From Nelumbo lutea (lineage: Eukaryota; Streptophyta; Magnoliopsida; Proteales; Nelumbonaceae), in contig JAKGHH010000004.1 of assembly GCA_022828595.1 (NCBI GenBank), forward strand, positions 51,944,922 to 52,008,921: 64,000 nt of DNA, in the 5' to 3' direction. The notes below the pieces were generated by a model. The model was not told where the DNA came from, searched no databases, and saw only the letters and a list, made by a program, of their open reading frames with translations. Both the position numbers and the translations under genes were made by a program. Shown here in pieces: positions 49,601 to 58,465 of this stretch; the stretch's first letter is position 1; every line of letters begins with the position of its first letter.

Positions 49601-49894
49601 CCATAAAGACATAATTATTTTTATAGTCATTAATGACATTACGAAATATTTAAAAGAAAAAGTACTATTAATATAAAATAGAATATGATGTGTGTACCTT
49701 GTTAAACACTTGTTCTTTCTTGTGAAAAACAATTCCACCACTAAAAAATGTACAACCAAGTACCAATAACATGTTTGACAAAATTGAACCCAGTAATGAT
49801 TGTTGAACAACACGAATCATTCCATTTTTAAGTGCATAAATTGATATTATCAATTCGGTTGCATTACCAAAAGTTGCATTTAAGAGACCTCCAA
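33002..49894 (-). CDS. CAX: CAX-type vacuolar Ca2+(cation)/H+ antiporter (5' partial, eight exons)
   Basis: CAX proteins exchange protons for Ca2+ and other cations across the tonoplast. Exons in order of translation: 49894-49698, 49596-49384, 48807-48670, 43048-42932, 42846-42793, 40306-40190, 36816-36720 and 33024-33002; phases agree and give 317 codons plus a stop. The first visible exon carries the c-1 repeat [15 protein letters not shown]. Exons 1-2 encode [18 protein letters not shown] and [10 protein letters not shown]. Exon 3 holds the acidic loop [10 protein letters not shown]. Exons 4-6 hold the c-2 repeat [22 protein letters not shown], then [10 protein letters not shown] and [20 protein letters not shown]. 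Exon 7 is [20 protein letters not shown]. Sequence resembles the CAX2/CAX5 branch. The 23-nt last exon (…ENSPKT-stop) is inferred. N-terminal exons were not found up to 64 kb. Confidence 0.92.
34146..34512. mobile_element. PIF/Harbinger-like MITE, 361 bp with TAA TSD
   Basis: The element 34149-34509 starts GGCTGCGTTTGAAAATAATG; the reverse complement of its right end is GGTTGTGTTTGAAAATGATG. TAA flanks it on both sides. The inverted similarity continues for about 45 bp. It lies in the last CAX intron. Plus-strand frames of 65 and 77 codons overlap it but show no family features. Confidence 0.85.
35200..35400. repeat. ATCGATA-rich repeat fragment
   Basis: AATATCGATACAATACAATC and AAGTATCGATACACC occur about 170 bp apart, in a form seen in many dispersed plant repeats. 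Boundaries and class are not clear. Confidence 0.3.
35840..36440 (-). other. Unassigned coding-like segment in a CAX intron
   Basis: This part is clearly less AT-rich than the surrounding intron and begins beside a 14-nt C run (35841-35854). Minus-strand frames contain [20 protein letters not shown], interrupted soon after. It may be a remnant of a retroelement or captured gene. I do not recognise the family. Confidence 0.3.
37920..38055. mobile_element. PIF/Harbinger-like fold-back MITE, 130 bp with TAA TSD
   Basis: The element 37923-38052 is almost completely palindromic. The left arm contains GAAAAGGTAGGGAAAAGAAG and the right arm CTTCTTTCCTCCTCACCTTT, with AGCTGTGTTTGGTTTG as reverse complement of the right end. 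TAA flanks both sides. It would fold into a long hairpin if transcribed. It lies in the CAX intron between exons 40306-40190 and 36816-36720. Confidence 0.87.
38700..38940. repeat. GC-richer repeat (GGGTGGACAAATACC family)
   Basis: GGGTGGACAAATACCCATCC near 38775 recurs as GGGGTGGACAAATACCACTC near 55049. Both are followed by related sequences ending in CACCCTGAC. It probably belongs to a dispersed MITE-like family with subterminal repeats; ends are not resolved. Confidence 0.4.
39076..39252 (+). mobile_element. RTE-type LINE C-terminal fragment
   Basis: The plus strand encodes a decayed copy of the RTE end: [18 protein letters not shown], then [10 protein letters not shown]. It aligns with the 10465-10812 copy in the opposite orientation. 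Stops and indels are present. It is antisense to the CAX gene, inside an intron. Confidence 0.75.
40900..40931. repeat. (AT)n microsatellite
   Basis: A TA/AT run of about 30 bp, in the CAX intron between exons 42846-42793 and 40306-40190. Confidence 0.9.
41068..41790. mobile_element. Mutator-like MITE, 705 bp with perfect 9-bp TSD
   Basis: The element 41077-41781 starts GGATAAAAGACTTAAGCC and ends GTTTATCC. Inverted similarity continues through TGATGTTTTTCCTA against TGATGTTTCTCCTA and AAGACCTCTC against TAGACCTCCC. TATAAATTA flanks it perfectly on both sides (41068-41076 and 41782-41790). Nine-bp duplications mark Mutator-like transposition. It has no transposase. It sits 75 bp from the next MULE, in the same CAX intron. 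Confidence 0.87.
41847..42480. mobile_element. Mutator-like fold-back MITE, 616 bp with 9-bp TSD
   Basis: The element 41856-42471 starts GGGAAAATTCCTGAACAGTA and ends with its inverse (TACTGTTCAGGATTTTTCCC). The arms stay complementary for over 200 bp, including CTTTGGGGGTTGT, AATAGGTCCCTAC, GACATCAGGTGTGCATTAAA and ATGAAACCGGACA. The flanks are CAAATTTTT (41847-41855) and TGAATTTTT (42472-42480), matching at seven of nine positions. It would form a long hairpin in the CAX pre-mRNA. Confidence 0.9.
43049..46979. other. CAX intron (part of 5.6 kb intron), largely unassigned
   Basis: This is the first-transcribed-last part of the intron between exons 48807-48670 and 43048-42932. It is AT-rich, with an (AT)n run at 46611-46641. 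No coding exon or complete element was recognised in it. The part 43260-45250 is a little less AT-rich and may hold old, unrecognisable repeats. Confidence 0.5.
46980..47700. repeat. Imperfect tandem repeat, about 245-267 bp unit
   Basis: The block CCTTTGATATCATAATTAAA recurs in varied form at about 47021, 47263 and 47531. Each copy is followed by AATAAAAAATAAA-like sequence, then a TAATATNNTATATT block and GATAANNAANNATTGTTT. Three partial units are visible. Non-coding, in the CAX intron. Confidence 0.6.
47826..48316. mobile_element. Mutator-like MITE, 473 bp
   Basis: The element 47835-48307 has inverted arms: GGAAATTACCCCCTGAACTT with TTCAGATTA on the left, and TAATCTGAAAGTTTGG followed by a G run and TAATTGCC on the right. 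Outer parts (ATTACCCTATACTTTG and its inverse) also pair. The flanking 9-mers TAGTATTTT and GAGTATGTT match at seven of nine positions. It lies 354 bp from CAX exon 48807-48670. Confidence 0.75.
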
Positions 49895-51545
49895 CTGCAA
49901 TTTCAAATTTTAATATAATGCAAATAAGTCTAGTTATAATTATAAATGTCATAGACAAATAATTAAAATATGATAACATTGAATACTATTTTTGGCTTAT
50001 CAAATAAAATGAACCAAGAAAATAAATTATGATATGATTTTTTTTAAAGCCTTAAGGTTGATTCAGTTCACTAATAAACTACATCTCCCTTAAAATAGTA
50101 TCTTTGATAAATTATGGGATAGAAGACCAAAAAAATAGTACGATTACAAGAAACAACAAATTTGGTGAAAAAGCTAACCTAACTATTATATTTTCTTGGA
50201 ATATAATTGATTAAATAGGAACTGATGCCATGATAGAGATTTTTACAAGATACAATCAGTTTTTTGATGCACCAAGATTCAACACTCTCCATTGATAGAA
50301 GATTGACAATAATAAAACTTATAACTAAAAACTGAAAAGATAGAATAGGGAGAAGAGAGAAATACAACAATCCACTACATTATTATATCTTTACCATTAC
50401 TTGAACACATATGTATATTTTTAAGCTTCTCTTTTAGATGTAAACAAAAAGTGGCTTTGGATGCTTTTCATTACATTTTTTATAGTGGTTTTGATTTTTA
50501 TATAAAGATATATAATAAATACAATAATTGCAGCCCCAACTTTGGAATTGTCTAATTTTAATTTGTATTTTATTATATATCTAATTTTTAATTTATTTTC
50601 CAATGCTCATATCTATGTTAAAGATCATACAGAATCTATAATACAATATTGCAAATACTTCCCTTAGTTGTAGTGTAGGTTATAAAAGTTAAAATAGAGT
50701 ATCATGTCATATAATGCTAACATCTATATCTTTACACATTCATCATTAGTTCAACACATGCATAGAAATATCTTTTACACTAGTTTTATGTAAAAGAAGA
50801 TGGGTCCACTTGTTTTTTTTTTTTTTTTTTTGATAGAAATACCTAGTTATGGAATATACCATGTGACATGTACATATCAATATTAATTTTAGGGTGTTAA
50901 GATTGCTTGTTTGCTTAATGAAAATTTAAATAGTTTATGTTTTTTCATTGGTTAATATTTCAAGTTGATTAGAATTAATTATCTTAAGCTTAGTTTGTTA
51001 TTTCTTGATATCTTTAAGTTATATAGTTAACTGTATGCTTTAGAGTTGTATCTATACTCAATCATTTTACCAATCATAATTTCATATTTTAGTTTACTAA
51101 GTCACCCTTCTTTTGTTTGATTATTGATTTAGTTATATTCTCAATTTTGTTGCTTATTTTTTTCTATAGTATAATGCTATTTTTTTTGAAAGTTCCCATA
51201 CATTGAATCTCATCTAATCTCTTTAGGTTAAGAGTTACCTAAAATTTTCTTTTAGTTTAAAATCTATTGTTTTGTAAGTCTCATTTCTAAAACTTTTTTG
51301 TAGTAAAAAATTATAAAATGAAAAAATAAGAAAGAATGAGAGAGGAGAATACAAGAGATGGGGTGGTCCAAGCAAAAGAAAAGTAGGCCACACTCCATGC
51401 AAATGCAATACCAAAGAACAAAGAAACTAATCATCAACTTAGGTGAGCTTTTGCATTGACTTCCTCTCCCCAACCTCTTAACACTCTTGACACCTCTACC
51501 TCTCACTCGAATTAGGCTATTAACATTGAAGTCTCTACTCTACAA
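49895..51545. other. Gene-free stretch upstream of the first visible CAX exon
   Basis: This should be intron, because the exon at 49894 starts in mid-codon with acceptor TTGCAG. I looked on the minus strand for the preceding CAX sequence (the segment before the [13 protein letters not shown] block) and found none. It is AT-rich with short frames only and a T run at 50813-50830. Confidence 0.5.
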
Positions 51546-52144
51546 GTTTTCTTCAAGGTTTTAAAAACTGACCCAGAAATGTAACTGTTCTGGCCACCGG
51601 TTTCTGGGTCAGTGGTTTGACCATTTGGGTCAAACAGTTTGAATGGTTTAAATATTATAAATGATGATATGTCGTTTTACCCATTAGATTGGAATATTAG
51701 GGTAAGATGCATATAAATAGAAGAGAAAGGGTTTGATTGTTTGAGAATGAGAGAGATGTGAGAAGCTATCGATGACTGAAAGAGTTTAGAAGAGAGAGAA
51801 GAGAGAAGAGAGAAGGAGGAGGAAGAGGAGGAGGTCAGCTGTAATGGCGACGACGATGGCAACTTATAGTGGCAATAGTGACGACGACGGCAAATCGCAA
51901 ATGAGATTTGAGAGATTTCTCTTTTCATTCTTAAATCTTGCTCTTATTTAATAAACTGCAAACCATTCTCTGGGTCGAACGGCTCAACGGTCAAACTATC
52001 CAGGTCAACAGTTCATTAACTAATTCAACGGTTTTTTGCCAAAGACCAGGTTTGGGGTAAAACGGAACCGGTCGCCTGGACAGTTTCTAGTCCAAATGGT
52101 CTGACCGTTCGGGTCAACGACGGTTTGAAAACATTGGTTTTCTT
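51546..52144 (-). mobile_element. hAT-like element (family A), 583 bp, with a possible captured promoter and start codon
   Basis: The element 51554-52136 starts CAAGGTTTTAAAAACTG and ends GGTTTGAAAACATTG. GTTTTCTT flanks it perfectly on both sides (51546-51553 and 52137-52144). The outer 110-190 bp on each side match family A. Unlike the 270-313 bp copies, it has an extra middle of about 300 bp. On the plus strand that insert reads like a gene start: TATAAATA at 51712-51719, a GA-rich leader (51720-51840), then an ATG at 51844 opening a 35-codon frame (MATTMATYSGNSDDDG...) that ends at 51951. The source gene is not recognised. Confidence 0.85.
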
Positions 52145-53719
52145 AACTTTTTGCCTCCTAGTAATCCTCTAAAGCTATAACTCTCAACATCCTCCTCTTT
52201 TCTCCTCCAAACAACACCACAAACTGTTGGATTTTCTTTCCATAGCTTCCTCCTGATCTACATGTTTTTTAAATGTTTCTAGGACCAATTCTTCAGCCCT
52301 TAGAATAGACCTATCTCCTCACCAACTTGGACATCCTCCTATGAGCTTCAATTAGCTAAATCCACTTCACCTTCTTTGCAAGCCAAAGGAGACTCATCTA
52401 AGGTGGATTCAATTGAACCACTAGCCAAAAATCTAGCCTCATTGACTCAACATGGATGCTCAACCTCTTCAATAGTTCTCCCTTTGATTTTCATGTTACC
52501 AGAGCTCTTTGGAGACTCATAGTCACCCTCAAGAATCAGCTTCTCACACTCAGTACCAAGGACAAAATTCACCACCTCCACCAAGGTTTCTTAATCCCAT
52601 TAGGAGTAGGCTTGTAGACTACCTATCCATATTTGGTATTTTCCTTCTGAAAGCCTAGTTCCAATAACAGACAACTCAAGGAATGGTGGAGTCCTATTAG
52701 AACTATATGTATTCACTCTCGATGGGTACAAGTGTGAAGAACTTTATGTAGGGGGCTCTCAAGGTCCCTCCCCTTGTATGAATTGAGAGTGAGTTAACAT
52801 CAATTCATCCATAAGGAGAGTAAGGAGAGGGGAGAAAAGCAGGGAGGAGAAATAATGCTCATAGGTAGCAGCCCAGGTTATCTTAAGTGGAGCAAAATTT
52901 ACTAAATTGATATTGCTATGAGTATGTTTTAGTTTTTGTTCTTGTAAACCAGTACTGTTGTGCATAGTAGAGGGACTAAAGGCTTTTTAGGGTGTATTAC
53001 ATGTGATATCACAGCTGTGGTATATGGTTTGCAAGAAACTATAAAGCTTCTTTTTCCAAAATCATAAAATGTATTGGACATTTGTTTTCCTTTTGGAGTG
53101 TTTTTTAACACTCTTTGAAGTCTCAAAAGTTATCCTGAGAGTTAAAGTTGCTCCTCAAAAGCCTAGTTTATTTTTTGGGTTATCTAAACATTTAGACAAT
53201 TCTAGAAATTTGCCTTTTGTTTTCGACCACTCTTAAGCCACCAATTGGTGGCCCTTGGGATCAACATGTATCCCAATACACACTCACGTGGTAATCTAGA
53301 GTCTCACCCTAATGGTTGAGATCATACCTCTATTTTATGGAACTTATCAATATGCTAACCTTATGAGCAAGTTACTCTTACTCAAACTTACACTTAGTTA
53401 GGGTCTTTTAGGCCTATAAGGAATTGAATCATTTTTATCTCCCATGATAAATCTTACTTAAAACAAACAAATATAATTGTATTTGAATGCTCAACAATAT
53501 TACAGGGGACATGACAATCATAAACAAATACAATTGTAGACAAAATGCCTCTAAAGGAAAAGTCTCATTTTATTATCCAAGACAATACAATATACATTTG
53601 ACTTTGGCTGTACACACGGAAATTTCCAACACCCAAACTGATGTAACTAGAACTACTACATGAGTAGATCCTCCTAAATGTGCCTAGACAAGGCCCAAGC
53701 CCATTAAACATTTTAGAAA
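52145..53719. other. Gene-free stretch, partly coding-like
   Basis: The part 52250-52600 is less AT-rich; minus-strand frames contain GTECEKLILEGDYESPKSSG and KIKGRTIEEVEHP but no family I can name. It could be a retroelement remnant. The part 52700-53700 shows nothing identifiable. Confidence 0.3.
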
Positions 53720-54341
53720 TCTAATATATATATATATATATTAAAGGAAGGCTTTCAAGCTACAATCGCCCACCATTCAGACATGTGGCTTTTCCAAATT
53801 TAGACACATGGCATTTTTTAAGAATTTGCTATTAAAGCCCATAGCCCACTACCACCATTCAAACAAATAGCCTTCTCATTTTCTATAAAGCTAGATATAT
53901 GGCAACTTTTGAGAAATTCCTGCTAAAACCCACAACCAGGCTACAACTCCCCATCATTCACACACATGTCCATCTCATTTTTCTAGAAAGCTAGACACGT
54001 AGCATTTTCTGAGAAGCTGCTGCTAAGGCCCACAACCCACTAACCCACATTTTCAATCCATTCCTAAAAAAATGCAAAAAATACAAAAGTTGTTATCCAC
54101 AACCACTTCTGCCTACATTCTATCAATCATCTCAGTTAATCATTAATCTTCTGCGTATCATAACAAAAGAAAACTATTCATATTCTAATAATTATTTTAA
54201 AAGCTATTTTTTGAAATAAATATTTCTTGAAATTTTAATAATTATTTAAAATGTTAATAAATATAAATTTAATAGAATTGATTCCATAATATAAATTTAA
54301 CATTACTGATTCCCCATACTTAATACGGGGCCATTCACTAG
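53720..54341 (+). mobile_element. Small non-autonomous Helitron, 622 bp
   Basis: It starts TCTAATATATATATATAT and runs into TTAAAGGAAGGC. It ends in CTAG (54338-54341), with a short GC hairpin just before it: CCCC at 54312-54315 pairs with GGGG at 54327-54330, and a TA/TA pair extends it. The element lies between an A and a T with no target duplication. These are the Helitron rules (5'-TC, 3' hairpin then CTRR, insertion into AT). Inside are about three imperfect repeats of 83-99 bp starting at CCACCATTCA-like words (53770, 53852, 53950). Confidence 0.8.
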
Positions 54342-56530
54342 TTTAGCTATTAGGAGAAGCCCTTGAGTTGAAAATTGAGTAGCAATTTGAATATAAATAT
54401 AAATATAAATTTTGGAGTAGAGAAATAAATTATTGCCAAGAACTCCTCTTCCTAAGAAGCAGCTACCAGAATCACCGCTAGCTTACCACGAGGACCCACC
54501 ATCACCATTGGAGATCTAGCAACCAGCTCATCTCCCTCATTCTCCTTTTCAAGGATGGGACAAAAGCAGTCAAGACTCATCCTATTTTTTATTCAACAAC
54601 ATCTCTGATTGGTCTCCTTCGGTGTCCCTCCTCTCCATGTGGAACAAGGACTCCGGTCCTTAAATTAGAACATGAACTTGGTATACCCTTCCTATAACTT
54701 CTGGCATCATTAACTTTGGGAAAAAATGGGCAAGCAATCCCAAACCAATAATCTAAGAGAGTCAAAACAAGTCCCCTCCAAGAACCCCCCCCCCCCCCCC
54801 CCCCCCCCCAAACACATTCCAAACTCCTTAAACTTGGACCAAGACCAGGTGTGTAGAGGGACATTGAATAGGCAACCACCATTTTCAATCACCTTGCCCT
54901 ACCCCACTGGCCCACCCATTCTTACTTGAAAACTTGTTTTTTTTAATATCTATTTTATTCATTTATATAGTATTAAATATTATATACTATATTATAGACA
55001 TCTTGTTATAATATTATACACATATAATAACATATTATCTATTGAGATGGGGTGGACAAATACCACTCCCACTTGCTCACCAAAGATTTAGGTTAGCAAA
55101 ATACCCACCTTGAACCTAGTCAATATTCAAAAAAATCCACCCTGACCAAATTTCTTTCTCTATTGGAACCTCTCAAAGTCCACCAACCATTTCTAGAATG
55201 AGCAATACTTCCCTTTGAAATGATAGGGACTTGTGCTCACCAGTCTCTCAACTTTAACCTCCAAACCCAAAATAACCATAATGCCTGAAAGTTGGTGAAA
55301 TACATGTCTCGATTTGCATGTCTAAGAGTTCGATGGCCAAAGCTTCTATGAATGACAAGGATAAGGATCGCCCAAGATAGCTTTACTAATAAAATGATAA
55401 GCTTGTAACTATTCTTACTTGTGTAATCTCCTAGTGTAACTACGACTCCTAATGTATCTACAACTCTTGTACACTCAACTATAAATATACTCAGTTTTAA
55501 CCTCTCTCGATATGAGAGAAGGATTCATTGTTTTACAATGCAGTTGTTATTGTCATAGCTTCCATGGTTGCAGATTAGAGCCAAATCAATCCTAGACCAA
55601 CAATTCACCCCAGAATGCCGCTATGTGCTCTTGGACCCCCAAATCATTGGTAATAATCTGAATCTCATTGTTAACTACCGTACCATAACCAAAGCTTCAC
55701 CATCTTGACGAAGAATGACCAAATCTCAAAACAATTTCCATTCTCAACTTTGGATATGTGAGCTCTTCATCTTTCCACTTGAACATCTTTGTACTTTCAC
55801 TCTTGTATGAATCCATTTCTAAAACATGAGTGTCGACTCCACACCCCAAATCGTTTAAAGAGAGAATCAACTTTCTCTAAGAAAACATTTGGGCCTATTC
55901 CAAGGTACTATTCTCATATAAGAATATAATTAAAAATAGAAATCGTTGTTATTGAATATTATCTAAAGTAAACATATTAATGTTTAATCTGAAGAAAAGA
56001 GCCAGGGTCTAATTCACCATGTTACCAAGCAATCTAATTCATAGGTTTTGCCTCTTTTGAGCAATCTTATAATTCTCATTAGTGTTAATTCTTTTTTGTA
56101 ATAAAGAAAAATAATTTTAAATAAAATGTCATTAACCATGTGGTTAATTGAAATAATGTAATAATTATAAAATTTAAGATATTATTGTACTAAACACATA
56201 TGTATTTAATTTCCCTTAATAAAGAAAACTAAGTTATATTTATTGATAATCATATTATCTTAAAATGCATAATGCATCTCTTGTTCCAATATTAGCTATA
56301 ATATAAACAAATTAGTTAGAAAAATTAAATGTTCATTAAATGTCTACATCCTATTAATTCATTATTTTGATGATTTAAATATTTAGAATTAGGTTGATTT
56401 GCAAGCAAGAAATTATTAAATGGAACCTTTGACATTTACAATCACAGTTTGATAATTTTCAACTTACTGCCAATTTGGCTACTTCTAATGATTCAATGGG
56501 TGAGAACTTCAACACTCATAATACGAAGAC
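54342..56530. other. Gene-free stretch with a 25-nt C run
   Basis: A homopolymer of 25 C lies at 54785-54809. The part 54450-54700 is coding-like but unassigned. The part 55040-55150 belongs to the GGGTGGACAAATACC repeat family also seen at 38775. Around 55480 a TATAAATA precedes a segment that could be part of an old LTR, but no primer-binding site was found. Confidence 0.35.
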
Positions 56531-57010
56531 TAAGGTTGTGTTTGGTACCATTGCCACTTCTACCCTTATTGTTTTGCTAGTTGACTAACTCTACCCTTAC
56601 TGTTTACATATTGTTTAATTTTTCTAACAATTGTCTAAAACATCCCTTACCATTAATTTTCCATCACATTCCGCCACATGTGTGACATCATGCAATTGAT
56701 ATATTTTCTAAAAATTCCTAAAATACCTTTCATCTAGTCCACCTCATCTCCATCTCCGTCTCGTCTCCCTCACCAATGAAGATCCCAGAACGACTTCATC
56801 TTGGAGTTGGTGTGGAGCACTATCTCCGTCACTGGTCTCCATGGATGATCCTCACAAAAGACGGTAATTTCATCATCTACATTGCCACCCAAAACCAGAA
56901 AACAAAAGCCAAAAATTAACTATTTTTTAAATAACGTTTCTTTATTTGCATTTTTTGGTACATGGGTATTCGACATGGTCATGTTACCAATGAGGATGTG
57001 AGGCACAACG

Positions 57011-57610
57011 TTGTCTTCCATAATCACGGGATTAACCTGCACCACCCTCTCTAGCACAACCTTCTCTCCTTCCACCTTCACTTACACCTCGAAGTGCAAT
57101 CCTCACCGGTTCTGGCTTCCTCCTCCTTTCTATAAACCCCTCCCAGTTCATCCCTTCCTCCCCTCCTTCTTCAACGCCTTCTCCACTCTAAACCCTATCT
57201 TCAAGAACGTTTGTGCTGATGCCTCCACCTTCAACAACCTAAATGACCCCTCTTGATTTGCCTTCTCACCCAACATAGAGTATAGCAGTGCCTCAAACCC
57301 CATCAGGTTTTGGTTTGACCTATTCACCGATGCCAATGGCCACATTGTTGTGAATCGTTCAGGTGTCAAAAGCATCATCACCTCACCTGCTTCAACATCT
57401 TTGATTGTCTTGCCTCTAGACAGTGATGATAACTCCATGAGTCCTGGTGCGGGGCATGTCAGCTTGAGCTTGCCATCCGGTTTGGACGATGAGGAGGAGG
57501 AAGTGAGGGATGATGGACCGACTATCCTCAAGGATACTAGCAGAACCCCTTCAGCTTGGGTGCGTGAAGCATCAAAAAGGGGCTCCACTAGTCTCCTTGA
57601 GGATAGCTAG
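57011..57610 (+). pseudogene. Captured gene fragment, plus strand (unknown protein)
   Basis: A single plus frame stays open from 57011 to 57610 except for one TGA at 57254-57256. Its product includes LPSFFNAFSTLNPIFKNV, FAFSPNIEYSSASNPIRFWF, DLFTDANGHIVVNRSGVKSI and an acidic DDEEEEVRDDG. The continuous frame and codon-like composition suggest an exon of a real gene carried by the MULE. I cannot name the family. A minus-strand frame over 57588-57148 is also open, but the plus frame looks more protein-like. Confidence 0.5.
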
Positions 57611-57692
57611 TCCGTCATCCCTCACTTCCTCCTCCTCATCGACCAAATCGAATGGCAAGCTCAAGCTGACATGCTTTGCACTAGGACTCATG
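57436..57692. other. Long inverted repeat (about 115-bp arms, 27-nt loop) inside the MULE
   Basis: The left arm 57436-57550 and right arm 57578-57692 are inverted copies with about 85% identity by eye. Shared words include GGCAAGCTCAAGCTGACATG, TCCCTCACTTCCTCCTCCTC and TATCCTCAAGGA. The loop is 57551-57577. A transcript through it would fold into a long hairpin of the kind processed by Dicer-like enzymes. It overlaps the end of the captured plus-strand frame, so one arm is an inverted duplicate of that fragment. Confidence 0.85.
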
Positions 57693-57899
57693 GGCAAGAC
57701 TTGTAAGAGCAGAAGCAAAGCTCCCAAAGGTTCGATTCAAGGAGAGTGGGAGATCAAGCGGATGGCACGGGCTGACGGGCCTGGCACCTTTAACCGTCAC
57801 CACAATGCCTTTCGCTAGAATGGCCTTCTTCAACACACCGGTGTCTATGTCATGCTGTAGAACAAGGAAAATTCAAAACAAATTCTACATGAACAAACA

Positions 57900-58260
57900 A
57901 AATCCTAATCAGGAACACGAAAGGAAGAGAAGCTCATAGGTAACGAAAGCCTCATGTCCTTGGCATCTTGGATCTAGAGCTCCATGGGGCCAGCCAATTG
58001 AAAGGGGGACAAAACAGGGGAAACATGATCCTACGACCTGCGAGTATTGACCAAGCTAGTCTTCTAACCAAAAACCAAGGGATCCTCGTTCCAAACGATA
58101 GGAAGATGCACGTGTTCCCATCGGTTGGCATCTTTGAGAAGCTTAAAAGGGAGAACTTTCTTGTCAATCTCAATGTCGAACTCATAAGCAACAAAATGCC
58201 CAACCAAGGCATCCTTGATGTCAAAACCAAAAGGCTTGAAACCATAATCCCTATTCCCTT
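57900..58260 (-). pseudogene. Captured gene fragment, minus strand (unknown protein)
   Basis: Reading the minus strand from about 58242, one frame encodes GFKPFGFDIKDALVGHFVAY, then EFDIEIDKKVLPFKLLKD and NRWEHVHLPIVWNEDPLVFG. It is followed by stops near 58065 and 58035 and then SPFQLAGPMELQIQDAKDM. The residue pattern is clearly protein-like but I cannot name the family. It lies on the strand opposite to the 57011-57610 fragment, so either the MULE captured pieces of two genes or an inversion followed capture. Confidence 0.5.
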
Positions 58261-58426
58261 AAGCCCTCTTGGTCTCCATGGGATCCCTCTGTCTCCTCAC
58301 GATTGGGGTTGAAATCTAATCCCTTGACGATCGTGTGCGGGTCTCCATGCCTCTACCCTCCCCTGTTTCATCATTCACTAGTGATGGTTATGCCACTGGT
58401 ACACACTCCCTCCCTCTCTCTCGATC

Positions 58427-58430
<4 letters not shown>

Positions 58431-58462
<32 letters not shown>
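58431..58462. repeat. (CT)n microsatellite
   Basis: An uninterrupted CT run of 32 bp near the right arm of the MULE. Confidence 0.9.

Positions 58463-58465
<3 letters not shown>

Noticed and set aside
50179..50603. Minus-strand frames considered as upstream CAX exons
   Set aside because: They lack the conserved CAX sequence that should precede the first GNATE repeat and have no suitable donor in the right phase.
54589..54929. Frames with Gly or Pro runs
   Set aside because: They are produced by the 25-nt C homopolymer at 54785-54809, which may also be a sequencing or assembly artefact.
55430..55620. Possible copia LTR and primer-binding site
   Set aside because: A TATA-like box is present, but the following TGGTTGCAGATTAGAGCC does not match a primer-binding site and no partner LTR was seen.
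57148..57588. 146-codon minus-strand open frame
   Set aside because: It mirrors the plus-strand captured fragment, which has the more protein-like sequence; no family features in the minus frame.
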